Assembly (NCBI GenBank): GCA_025061935.1
Contig: JANWZY010000043.1
Location: forward strand, 1 to 13,919
Length of the DNA: 13,919 nucleotides
Source: Verrucomicrobiia bacterium
GTDB lineage: Bacteria > Verrucomicrobiota > Verrucomicrobiia > Limisphaerales > DTLC01
Direction of reading: 5' to 3'
The translations under genes and the position numbers were made by a program. This document shows positions 5,410 through 13,117 of the stretch, piece by piece. The notes below the pieces were generated by a model, which saw nothing but the letters and a program-made list of their open reading frames with translations, was not told the origin of the DNA and did not search any database. Every line of letters starts with the position of its first letter. The first letter of the stretch is position 1.

Positions 5410-7062
5410 ATGCTCAAAGCCGGAATCATCGGAACAATTGCCGTTGCGGCCTGGCTATGGACAAGTTGCAGTGCCGGCGGCGATTCACCGCAAACCAAAC
5501 AACCGACACAGCAGAGTACATCCGTGAGTACGACCGAACGCGTTCGCCCGCCTGCCGTGGCAGGCCTGTTTTATCCGAGAGACGCGACCTCGTTGTCGCG
5601 CATGCTTGATCGGCTGCTGGCGGAAGCGCCTGCGCGCGCGCTGCCGAATCTACGCGCGCTGATCTGTCCGCACGCAGGGTACGAATTTTCCGGCCCGGTC
5701 GCAGCGCATGCATATAAGCTGTTAATCGGGCGTAGTTACGACACGGTCATAATCCTCGCGCCGAGCCATTACGCTGCGTTCGAAGGCGCAAGTGTGCCCG
5801 CCACAGATGCATACGAGACGCCGCTGGGCCGCGTCCCGATGTCACCCAAAGCCAAACAACTGGCAGTGAAAAAACCGTTTGTGCTCGAACCACGGTGTGT
5901 TGTGCACCGGCCAGGTTGGTCGTACATGTCATCGAGGCCCACCCCGGGCATTGGCGAGGACACGCCTGACACGTGGGAACATTCACACGAAGTGCAAATA
6001 CCGTTTTTACAAAAGGTCCTCACGAACTTCAGCATCCTGCCCATCGTGTTCGGGGATGTGGACCCCGAAGCGGTAGCAGCCGCGTTGGCAGAGGTACTCG
6101 ACGATCGCACACTCGTGATCGCGAGTAGTGACTTGTGCCACTACTTGCCGTACGAGCGCGCAAATGAGATGGACCGACGCACGATTAAGTGGGTTTGCGA
6201 CCTCGATGTTAAATCTCTGGCGGCGCCCGCTGCGCGGGATACTGCCTGCGGCCGCGGGCCGATGCTGACCGTAATGCACCTTGCCAAACGCAACGGTTGG
6301 CGCCCGCAACTGCTCGATTATCGAAACAGCGGCGACACCTCAGGTGACAAGTCACAAGGCGTCGTCGGCTACGCTGCAATCGCATTTTCCAGCTCTGCTG
6401 ACTCGACGACGCCGGAACAATATGCAGCGACGACTGCTACACAACCGCCCCTCGCCGGCGCCAAACCTGAATCGGCAAGCTCGCACGCACCAGTCGAGCT
6501 TACGTCTGCAGAAAAGAGTTTCCTGCTCGAGCTTGCCCGCAAGACCATTACAAGCGTGACCACCGGCGGCACGTTGCCCAAAATTGACCCAGCAACGGTA
6601 CCCCCTGGTGCCAACGTTTCCAGAGGCTGCTTCGTCACGCTTACAAAGCATGGCCAACTGCGAGGCTGTATCGGCAACATTTTACCGGCCGGCCCGCTGT
6701 ACCAAGCTGTGATCGAGAACGCGCGCAGCGCCGCGTTGCATGATTACAGGTTCCCGCCTGTCCGCTCAGACGAGCTGAAAGACATCCACATCGAAATCAG
6801 CGTACTGAGTGAGCCTGTCCCGGTCCAGTTCAGTTCTCCCGACGAACTTCTAGCAAAGTTGAAACCTGGCAAAGACGGCGTGGTGCTCGAAATCGGCGAG
6901 CGCAAGGCGACGTTCCTGCCGCAGGTCTGGCAACAATTGCCTGACAAAGTTGAGTTTTTGAACCACCTGGCGATGAAAGCCGGGGCCGGCCCATCCGACT
7001 GGCGCGGCAAAGACGTCAAAGTTTCCGTTTACCACGTGCTCGCATTCGAAGAGGAGAAATAA
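5410..7062 (+). CDS. MEMO1-AMMECR1 fusion (AmmeMemoRadiSam system proteins B and A), likely lipoprotein
   Basis: This 550-residue protein has two domains. The MEMO1-like domain is at about 46-326: VAGLFYP, PHAGY (His88), APSHY (His120), SHEVQIPFL (192-200), SSDLCHY (His244) and CGRGP (Cys280). The His88/His120/Cys280 set matches the metal-binding residues described for human MEMO1. After a low-complexity linker comes the AMMECR1 domain, about 362-549, with the signature LRGCIG (417-422). Both families belong to the AmmeMemoRadiSam set, whose function is unknown; the radical SAM partner is not in this window. The N-terminus is a hydrophobic signal ending LWTSC with Cys20, a near-lipobox, so export is likely. 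I chose ATG 5410 over the in-frame TTG 5398 because it gives a normal signal peptide. The next gene starts 12 bp downstream. Confidence 0.9.
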   Translation: MLKAGIIGTIAVAAWLWTSCSAGGDSPQTKQPTQQSTSVSTTERVRPPAVAGLFYPRDATSLSRMLDRLLAEAPARALPNLRALICPHAGYEFSGPVAAHAYKLLIGRSYDTVIILAPSHYAAFEGASVPATDAYETPLGRVPMSPKAKQLAVKKPFVLEPRCVVHRPGWSYMSSRPTPGIGEDTPDTWEHSHEVQIPFLQKVLTNFSILPIVFGDVDPEAVAAALAEVLDDRTLVIASSDLCHYLPYERANEMDRRTIKWVCDLDVKSLAAPAARDTACGRGPMLTVMHLAKRNGWRPQLLDYRNSGDTSGDKSQGVVGYAAIAFSSSADSTTPEQYAATTATQPPLAGAKPESASSHAPVELTSAEKSFLLELARKTITSVTTGGTLPKIDPATVPPGANVSRGCFVTLTKHGQLRGCIGNILPAGPLYQAVIENARSAALHDYRFPPVRSDELKDIHIEISVLSEPVPVQFSSPDELLAKLKPGKDGVVLEIGERKATFLPQVWQQLPDKVEFLNHLAMKAGAGPSDWRGKDVKVSVYHVLAFEEEK

Positions 7063-7074
7063 GCCTGCCCACGC

Positions 7075-9351
7075 ATGCGATACATTAGCGGCGCCTCAGC
7101 CGATGACCCGGCCCGGTTACGGACGTTGGTCCAGCTCGCCATCGCAGCGATCGGCGCCGCGTGCACGATGACGCAACTGGCCTTCATGCGCGAAACGCTT
7201 AGCGCGTTCGGAGGCAATGAAATGGTGTTTGGCGTCGTGCTCGGGCTTTGGCTGCTGCTAATGGGCTTTGGCACAACGATTGGCCGGGCGGCGGCAAAAG
7301 CGACCAAGCCGGCAACGCAACTTTTGCTCGGCCAGGTGATGGTCGCCATTGTGCCGATGTGCCAAGTGCTCGCGCTGCGGATGTTGCGCGACTTGGTCTT
7401 CGTCAGGGGGAGTGACGTGGGCTTGACAGGCACCATTGCATGCGCCGGAGTCTTGTTGCTCCCATTCTGCGTCGTGGCAGGCTATACACTCGTGCTCGCC
7501 AGCTCGATTCTGAATCGCGCAAATGACCCGTTGGGCGCAGGTCGAGTGTACGTGGCCGACAGCATCGGGTGCATAGCTGGCGGCATTTTGTTCAGTTTTC
7601 TTCTCGTCCGGTGGCTCGACCACATTGCTTTGCTCGGGGTATCAGCCGTGCTCAACCTCGGGGTTGCAACTTGCATAGCCAGTCAGCCGGTCCTGTTCGC
7701 GACTCAAAGCGGGTCATCTGGAAACGCGCACCAGCGCACCAGCCTGATTTTCTTACCCGCCGCCGGTCTCGGCTTGGTCGTCGTGTTTCTTGCATTTGAC
7801 CCGGACACGTTTTCGACACGAGCACAATTCACCGGCCAACGTTTATTGTTCAAAGCGAACTCGCCGTACGGCCGGCTCGTTGTCACTGAAGCCTCTGGCC
7901 AAACGAACTTCATCGAGAACGGCGCAGTGTTGGTTTATACACCGAACATCGAGCAGGTCGAGGAGGCTGTACACTACGCAATGTGCCAGCGAATGCGCGC
8001 ACAGCGCGTGTTACTTGTTTCGGGAAGCGCCACTGGCGCAGCGCGCGAGATACTCAAATACGGAGTGGCCCAGGTGGATTGCGTCGAGTTGGACCCGCTC
8101 ATTGTCGAAGCGACGCGCCGGTTTTTGCCCGAACACGTTGCTGACAGGCGTATACGGCTGTTTACCACTGACGCGCGCAGGTTCGTACGCCAAACAACCA
8201 ATCGCTACGAAGTGGTTATACTGGCGTTGCCCGACCCGGATACAGCGCAACTTAACCGGCTGTACACAGCGGAGTTCTTCAGCGAGCTGAAACGTGTACT
8301 CGAACCCGATGGCGTTGTGTCGTTCGCAATTGGACGGTACGAAAACTACGTCAGCCGGGAGCTTGCACAAATGCTTTCTTCGGCTTACCGCACTGTGAGC
8401 GCCTCGTTCCGCAGCGTGCTGGTGCTGCCTGGCGGGCGCGTGTATTTCCTCGCCTCAGATGGGCCGTTGGAACGTGACATTGCCGGACAGATCGAGCACG
8501 CCGGAATCCCAACCAAGCTTGTAAATAGGAATTACCTCGGTGCTGTGCTAAGTCCGGACAGGTTTGCAGACATTCAGCGGGCTATTTCGCAAGCAGCCGC
8601 ATTTAATCGAGACTTCAGTCCTGTGCTCTACTATTACGCGTTGCGTCACTGGGCGAGCCAGTTCGAGTCCGGGCTGGGCCCTGTCCAGTTCGTGCTCCTG
8701 GCAGTTTTGGTCCTGTATGCATTACGGCTCCGCCGCGGCGCAATGGTATTGTTTGCGTCTGGATTCGCTGGCTCCGCGCTCGAAGTTGTGTTGCTGCTTG
8801 CTTTCCAGGTATTGTGCGGGTCAGTGTACTACCAAGTGGGAGTGATTGTCACCCTGTTCATGGTAGGACTCGCTGTAGGTGCAGCGATGTCGAACCGGTA
8901 CTGCGTGAGCCTCGGTCCCTCCGCAAACGCGCCACCCCAGAGCCGCGCACAACTGAGCGAGCCTTGGGCATCTGCGCGGAAACGATTGGTCGTGCTGGCG
9001 CTATCGATCTGCGCAGTAGGCAGCCTTCTGCCTTTGGGGTTAAACACGCTTGCATCCGCGGCGCGAACAGGCGTGGGTGAGTTGCTCGTTCATGGTTCCA
9101 TCGGCCTGGCCACATTCGCCCTTGGATGGCTCGTTGGTGCGCAGTTTCCGCTGGCCAGTTGGCTCGAGTCCGGGCGCACGGACGCCGCGTCGAAGTTGTT
9201 CACTGCCGATTTTGTCGGCGCGTTTCTTGGGGCGTTGCTGGCGAGCACGTTCCTAGTACCCGCACTGGGTGTTGCCACCACATGCCTCGCTGCTGCGGGA
9301 TTGAATCTGGCCGCGGCAGTCGGCCTGGGAGTTGCAAGACGAACCAACTAA
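7075..9351 (+). CDS. Polytopic membrane protein with central spermidine-synthase-like domain
   Basis: This 758-residue protein has about seven hydrophobic segments in residues 18-242, a soluble Rossmann-type domain at about 255-460, and about six more hydrophobic segments from 535 to 753. The soluble part resembles spermidine synthase: YGRLVV at 265-270, the nucleotide-loop region VLLVSGSATGAAREILKYG, the acidic strand end VELDP (337-341), and LPDPDTAQLNRLYTAEFF (385-402). Differences are clear. The glycine loop is SGSATG rather than GGGDGG, and the Asp used as base in YDVIxxDxxDP is Ala384, while the second Asp (387) remains. True spermidine synthesis is therefore unlikely; some SAM- or polyamine-related membrane role is possible. 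It follows the MEMO1-AMMECR1 gene by 12 bp and is surely cotranscribed with it. No good ribosome site is seen (AGGAG is 18 bases away). Confidence 0.83.
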   Translation: MRYISGASADDPARLRTLVQLAIAAIGAACTMTQLAFMRETLSAFGGNEMVFGVVLGLWLLLMGFGTTIGRAAAKATKPATQLLLGQVMVAIVPMCQVLALRMLRDLVFVRGSDVGLTGTIACAGVLLLPFCVVAGYTLVLASSILNRANDPLGAGRVYVADSIGCIAGGILFSFLLVRWLDHIALLGVSAVLNLGVATCIASQPVLFATQSGSSGNAHQRTSLIFLPAAGLGLVVVFLAFDPDTFSTRAQFTGQRLLFKANSPYGRLVVTEASGQTNFIENGAVLVYTPNIEQVEEAVHYAMCQRMRAQRVLLVSGSATGAAREILKYGVAQVDCVELDPLIVEATRRFLPEHVADRRIRLFTTDARRFVRQTTNRYEVVILALPDPDTAQLNRLYTAEFFSELKRVLEPDGVVSFAIGRYENYVSRELAQMLSSAYRTVSASFRSVLVLPGGRVYFLASDGPLERDIAGQIEHAGIPTKLVNRNYLGAVLSPDRFADIQRAISQAAAFNRDFSPVLYYYALRHWASQFESGLGPVQFVLLAVLVLYALRLRRGAMVLFASGFAGSALEVVLLLAFQVLCGSVYYQVGVIVTLFMVGLAVGAAMSNRYCVSLGPSANAPPQSRAQLSEPWASARKRLVVLALSICAVGSLLPLGLNTLASAARTGVGELLVHGSIGLATFALGWLVGAQFPLASWLESGRTDAASKLFTADFVGAFLGALLASTFLVPALGVATTCLAAAGLNLAAAVGLGVARRTN

Positions 9352-9361
9352 AGCACGCGCA

Positions 9362-9379
9362 GTGCGGAGGTTTCCGCAC
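9362..9379 (+). promoter_or_regulatory. Perfect hairpin covering a GGAGG before the next gene
   Basis: GTGCGGA (9362-9368) and TCCGCAC (9373-9379) pair over seven bases around GGTT. The only GGAGG before the small gene at 9388 (9366-9370) lies in this hairpin. It could limit translation, stop the upstream transcript or mark a processing site. No T-run follows. Confidence 0.35.
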
Positions 9380-9387
9380 CCCTGGAG

Positions 9388-9633
9388 ATGAGCCTGAATC
9401 CGGTCGAGGTCGTACCGCTGCCAGGACCGGGCGGCCAGATGCTGCCGCGCCGGTTCCGTGGGCGCACCGGTTGGGTGGACGTTGCCGAAATTATTGATCG
9501 GTGGTACCAGGGCAAAGGCGACCCGGAGTGGCCGCCGGCAGACTATTTCAAAGTGCTGGGCGCCGACCAGCGCGTGTACCTGCTCAAGCACGAGCTAGAT
9601 TCGGACAAATGGTATCTAGCCCGGGAATGGTAA
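9388..9633 (+). CDS. Small conserved-looking protein, possibly DUF6504-like
   Basis: The 81-residue product has no signal peptide or membrane helix. It is rich in Trp and Arg: RRFRGRTGWVDVAEIIDRWY (21-40), then ADYFKVLGADQRVYLLKHE and KWYLAREW at the end. This order (a basic FRGR strand, an IIDRW helix, a YFxV strand, VYxL, then WxLAR) resembles the small beta-rich DUF6504 family, though I cannot confirm it. It begins 36 bp after the membrane protein and is probably the last gene of that unit, facing tatD. GGAG abuts the ATG directly, too close for normal ribosome binding; a better GGAGG is 17 bases away inside a hairpin. No function is proposed. Confidence 0.68.
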   Translation: MSLNPVEVVPLPGPGGQMLPRRFRGRTGWVDVAEIIDRWYQGKGDPEWPPADYFKVLGADQRVYLLKHELDSDKWYLAREW

Positions 9634-9693
9634 GCCATAAACCCTAGCCGCAGCCCCGGCTCCGCACTGCTTAGCTAACCACGCTGCTTGGAC

Positions 9694-10509
9694 TCAGCTT
9701 TTGGAAAGCCCCCTAAAGAACGCCTCCGCGTTCTCGCACGTAGCGTTGCTTACCGTCTCGATCGAGCAACCTTTGATTTGTGCAACGGCGAAGGCGATCT
9801 CGCGCAGGTGCGCCGGTTCGCAGCGCTTGCCACGGTACGGCACCGGTGCCAAAAAAGGGCAATCTGTTTCGATCATCAGCCGGTCAAGCGGCGTGGCATA
9901 CACGGCCTCGCGCGCGACTTCCGCATTTTTGAATGTGACGATTCCTGTGAAACTGACGAATGCCCCCAGTGCGAGCACCTGCTCGAGCCGTGCCGGCGAT
10001 TCGCCAAAGCAATGAAACACGGCGCGGATTCGGCCCGCAAATGGCCTCAACATGCTCAGCGTGTCCTCGAATGCATCGCGCTGGTGGACTACGACGTTCA
10101 AGCCCAACTCGGCTGCCAGCTCGAGGTGCTGCTTAAAAAGCTCTTTCTGCTTACGAATTTTCTGCTCCCGCGCTAGGGATGCCTCCCCATCGTGGGAACC
10201 CGGCAGCCTATGATAGTCCAAGCCTGTCTCGCCCAGGGCGACAACCTTCCGATGTGCAGCCAGCTCGCGCAGTGCGGACTTAACGTCGGCAGGCGCGTCA
10301 TCTGCGTCGTTCGGGTGCCACCCCACGACCGCGTAAACCCATGGAAACTGTTCGGCGAGCGCAACCGCATGTCTGCTACTTGCAAGGTTAGTACCGACAG
10401 TGATGATCTTTTCCACACCGTTTTCGCGTGCGCGCGCAACAACGTCGCCCAAATCGTTCGCGAACTCGGGGAAGTCAAGATGTGCATGCGTATCGTAGAG
10501 TCTGTGCAT
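9694..10509 (-). CDS. tatD: TatD-family metal-dependent hydrolase (deoxyribonuclease)
   Basis: The 271-residue length is usual for TatD/YcfH/YjjV enzymes, amidohydrolase-fold cytoplasmic nucleases (3'-5' exonuclease in E. coli TatD). Every metal-site motif is present: DTHAHLD (6-12, His8 and His10), GETGLDYH (93-100, Glu94), VVHQRDA (His142), FHCFGE (His166) and ETDCPFLAP (Asp216), then YRGKRCEP (usually RGKRNEP). It begins 40 bp after metX on the same strand, so it is probably the last gene of the ahcY-metY-metX unit, although it has no obvious link to methionine. It converges with the gene at 9388-9633. The 60 bp between holds only a weak AGCCG/CGGCT hairpin. No Shine-Dalgarno precedes the ATG. 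Confidence 0.93.
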   Translation of the reverse strand: MHRLYDTHAHLDFPEFANDLGDVVARARENGVEKIITVGTNLASSRHAVALAEQFPWVYAVVGWHPNDADDAPADVKSALRELAAHRKVVALGETGLDYHRLPGSHDGEASLAREQKIRKQKELFKQHLELAAELGLNVVVHQRDAFEDTLSMLRPFAGRIRAVFHCFGESPARLEQVLALGAFVSFTGIVTFKNAEVAREAVYATPLDRLMIETDCPFLAPVPYRGKRCEPAHLREIAFAVAQIKGCSIETVSNATCENAEAFFRGLSKS

Positions 10510-10549
10510 GGCGAACAGGCAGGTTCAATCCTGGCATCCACATTTTGAC

Positions 10550-11704
10550 TTAGCTATTCAAAATCTGGACCAGGTGCGGTGCAAACAGGTGCGGCTCGAG
10601 AAGGAACGAGTCGTGACCTTTGTCCGAATGCACCTTGATCCACGTGAATGGCACGTGCGCGTGCTTGAGGTGTTTGACAAGCTTCTCCTGCTCCGCCTCA
10701 GGGAACGAGATGTCTGAATCAATACTGAACACCAAGAACTTCTGCCGCGTGCAGCGACTGAACAGGTCGTGGAAACTTTTTGCGTCCGCCTCGGCCACCA
10801 GGTCGAACCATTGCCACGCGTCAACAATGCGAAGGTATGTGTTCGCATCGAACCGCTTCACAAACTTCTGGCCCTGATGGTACATGTAGGATTCGACCGG
10901 GTGATTCATCTCGTACCAGCCGTAAGGCGGCTTGTGGCTGATAACCTCGTGCCGCGCGCGCTCGCACATTGCGTCCAGCGACACAAACGTTTTGTGCGCG
11001 ATACGCCGCGCCAGGGCCAGCCCTGTCTCGGGCAACGGACCATCATAGTAGTCGCCGCCCCTAAAGTTTGGATCGCTCTCGATTGCAGTTATTTGCTCGA
11101 AGTTAATTATCCGTTGGTACACGGTCGTTTCGACGCCCGTACCGATTAGCACGACATTTTTGACCCGGTGCGGGTACCGCGTAGCCGTTAGCTGCGCGAG
11201 GAACCCACCGATCGAGGAACCGATGACAGCATGGAGCTTCCGTATGCCCAACCAGTCAAGAAGTTTCATTTGCGACTCGACTATGTCGATCATGCGCAAC
11301 ACCGGAAAAGACGACCCCCAACGTTTACCCGTGCGCGGGTTAACTGACGCCGGGCCGGTCGAGCCGTAACAACCTCCGAGATAGTTGGCGCAAATAATGC
11401 AAAACTTACGTGTGTCCAGCGCCCTGCCCGGGCCAATGAAGGCGTCCCACCACCCGATGTGCATCTCTTTAGTCCAGCGACTGTCCACGCCTGGCACGTG
11501 CGTGTTCACGCCCGCGGCGTGCTGACTCCCTGTCATCGCGTGGTACAACAGGATCGCGTTCGATTTATCCGGCGCGAGCCGCCCGTACATTTCGTACGCG
11601 AGCGTGAACTGGTCAAGCTCACCGCCCACACGTAACCTGAGTGGCTTGCGCGGGTTCTTGTATTCGAAGAAAAGCGTTTCGACCTTCCCAACGGATTTAC
11701 TCAT
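10550..11704 (-). CDS. metX: Homoserine O-acetyltransferase (MetX family)
   Basis: This alpha/beta hydrolase transfers an acyl group to homoserine, the first committed step of methionine synthesis; its product feeds MetY next door. It has 384 residues. ILLYHAMTGSQHAAG at 51-65 matches the family's HALTGxxHAAG region, and GCYGSTGPASVNP at 111-123 is diagnostic. The nucleophile elbow is GSSIGG (162-167, Ser164), where most relatives have GGSMGG. The acid is Asp331 in SIDSDISFP and the base is His364 in DKGHDSFLLE. It follows metY by 26 bp. Sequence does not settle acetyl against succinyl specificity, as MetX-family enzymes are known to do either. No ribosome site is obvious. Confidence 0.92.
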   Translation of the reverse strand: MSKSVGKVETLFFEYKNPRKPLRLRVGGELDQFTLAYEMYGRLAPDKSNAILLYHAMTGSQHAAGVNTHVPGVDSRWTKEMHIGWWDAFIGPGRALDTRKFCIICANYLGGCYGSTGPASVNPRTGKRWGSSFPVLRMIDIVESQMKLLDWLGIRKLHAVIGSSIGGFLAQLTATRYPHRVKNVVLIGTGVETTVYQRIINFEQITAIESDPNFRGGDYYDGPLPETGLALARRIAHKTFVSLDAMCERARHEVISHKPPYGWYEMNHPVESYMYHQGQKFVKRFDANTYLRIVDAWQWFDLVAEADAKSFHDLFSRCTRQKFLVFSIDSDISFPEAEQEKLVKHLKHAHVPFTWIKVHSDKGHDSFLLEPHLFAPHLVQILNS

Positions 11705-11730
11705 GGCCTGTAGCCCCAGTGCGATTCCCT

Positions 11731-13017
11731 TTAGGCGGCGGCAGCCAACGCCTGGTCGAGGTCTGCCAAAATGTCTTCGATATGTTCCAAGCCGATGCTC
11801 AACCTGATCAGATCGGGCGTGATCCCGGCTGCGCGCTGTTGTGCCTCGGTCAATTGCGAATGCGTGGTTGAAGCCGGATGAATCGCAAGGCTCTTGGCAT
11901 CACCAACATTGGCCAGGTGCGAGATCAGCTTCAGCGAGTCAATGAACTTGCGGCCCGCGGTCACTCCGCCCTTGATCCCGAACACGACGATCGAGCCGCC
12001 TTTGCCCCGGAGGTATTTAAGATTCAGCTTGTACATCGGGTCCGTTTCGAGTCCGGGGAACCTGACCCAACCGACACGCGGATGGGCCTGGAGGAACCGG
12101 GCCACAGCGAGTGCGTTCTCGCAGTGCCGCTCGATGCGGAGCGGTAAAGTCTCAATGCCTTGGAGGAAAATCCATGCGTTGTCCGGCGACAGGCACGCGC
12201 CGAGGTTGCGCAATGGTACTGTCCGCATACGCAAAATGAATGCCAGGGGCCGCAGCGGCTCAGGCAAGTCGTGCCCCCACCTAAGCCCGTGGTAGGACGT
12301 ATCCGGCACATCGTACAGTGGGTGTTTACCACCGGCCCAGTTGAACTTGCCACCGTCAACGACGACGCCGCCGATGCCGGTGCCGTGGCCGCCAAGCCAT
12401 TTCGTGAGCGAATGCACGACGATATCCGCGCCGAATTCGAGCGGCCGCGTCAAATACGGCGTCGAAAAGGTCGAATCAACAATCAGCGGCAGGCCGTGCG
12501 CGTGCGCAATCTGGGCCACGGCCTCGATGTCGGTCACCTCTAGCGCCGGGTTCGACACCGATTCGCAGAACAGGGCGCGCGTCTTGGAATCAATGGCCCG
12601 GGCGAAATTTTCCGGGTCTGTCGAGTCAACAAACTTTACCGTGATCCCAAGCGCGGGAAGGATGTCGTTGAACTGCGTGTACGTGCCACCGTACAAATTC
12701 CGCGCCGAAACGATGTTATCCCCCGCCTGTGCAAGGTTGATGATGGTGTAAAAGATCGCGCTTGTACCGGAGGCCAATGCCAATCCACCCAGTTCAGGCG
12801 CGCCTTCGAGCAACGCGACACGCTTTTCGAGCACCTCTACTGTTGGGTTTGTTAGCCGTGAGTAGATGTACCCGAATTCTTGGAGTGCGAACAGCCGTGC
12901 GGCGTGTTCGGTGCTACGGAACACGTATGAACTTGTCCGGTGCACAGGCACGGCCCGGGCAAGCGTTGCCGGGTCCGGCTGTGCACCACCATGCAGGCAG
13001 ATAGTTTCGAACTTCAT
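11731..13017 (-). CDS. metY: O-acetylhomoserine sulfhydrylase (MetY), PLP enzyme
   Basis: This Cys/Met-metabolism PLP enzyme makes homocysteine from O-acetylhomoserine and sulfide. It has 428 residues from the ATG at 13017. The start MKFETICLHGG is standard for the family; an in-frame TTG at 13029 adds only four residues and is not preferred. Visible marks are PVHRTSSYVF (24-33), the Tyr-rich FGYIYSRLTNPT (48-59), LASGTSA (81-87), the PLP phosphate and ring contacts around NLYGGTY (107-113), IVDSTFSTPYL (179-189) and the Schiff-base Lys206 in VHSLTKWLGGHGT. The C-terminal SLAIHPASTTHSQL and RLSIGLEHIEDILADL are typical. Its length and motifs favour MetY over cystathionine gamma-synthase. It lies between ahcY and metX. 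Confidence 0.94.
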   Translation of the reverse strand: MKFETICLHGGAQPDPATLARAVPVHRTSSYVFRSTEHAARLFALQEFGYIYSRLTNPTVEVLEKRVALLEGAPELGGLALASGTSAIFYTIINLAQAGDNIVSARNLYGGTYTQFNDILPALGITVKFVDSTDPENFARAIDSKTRALFCESVSNPALEVTDIEAVAQIAHAHGLPLIVDSTFSTPYLTRPLEFGADIVVHSLTKWLGGHGTGIGGVVVDGGKFNWAGGKHPLYDVPDTSYHGLRWGHDLPEPLRPLAFILRMRTVPLRNLGACLSPDNAWIFLQGIETLPLRIERHCENALAVARFLQAHPRVGWVRFPGLETDPMYKLNLKYLRGKGGSIVVFGIKGGVTAGRKFIDSLKLISHLANVGDAKSLAIHPASTTHSQLTEAQQRAAGITPDLIRLSIGLEHIEDILADLDQALAAAA

Positions 13018-13117
13018 TTTAGCGCACAATTTTCAGATTCGGTCTCAACTGCATTCTGACCGGTTCGGCACAACCTGGATCGGCGCTGCACACCTCCTGG
13101 CCGTGCCAACCGCGCCA
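13018..13117 (-). promoter_or_regulatory. Intergenic leader before metY with a hairpin
   Basis: This is the 100 bp between the ahcY stop and the metY start. CGGTC/GACCG arms (13040-13044 and 13058-13062) form a perfect stem around a 13-base loop. The RNA then runs to GCTAAAA directly before the ATG. A hairpin followed by a GCUAAAA tail recalls the SAM-II riboswitch outline, but I could not build its pseudoknot. No promoter or Shine-Dalgarno is clear. Confidence 0.3.

Noticed and set aside
9688..10176. A 162-codon frame on the plus strand inside tatD
   Set aside because: It is antisense to tatD, whose metal motifs are complete, and the product is Cys/Arg rich without motif order.
13027..13029. 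TTG start for metY four codons upstream
   Set aside because: The ATG at 13017 begins the standard family N-terminus and the extra residues add nothing.
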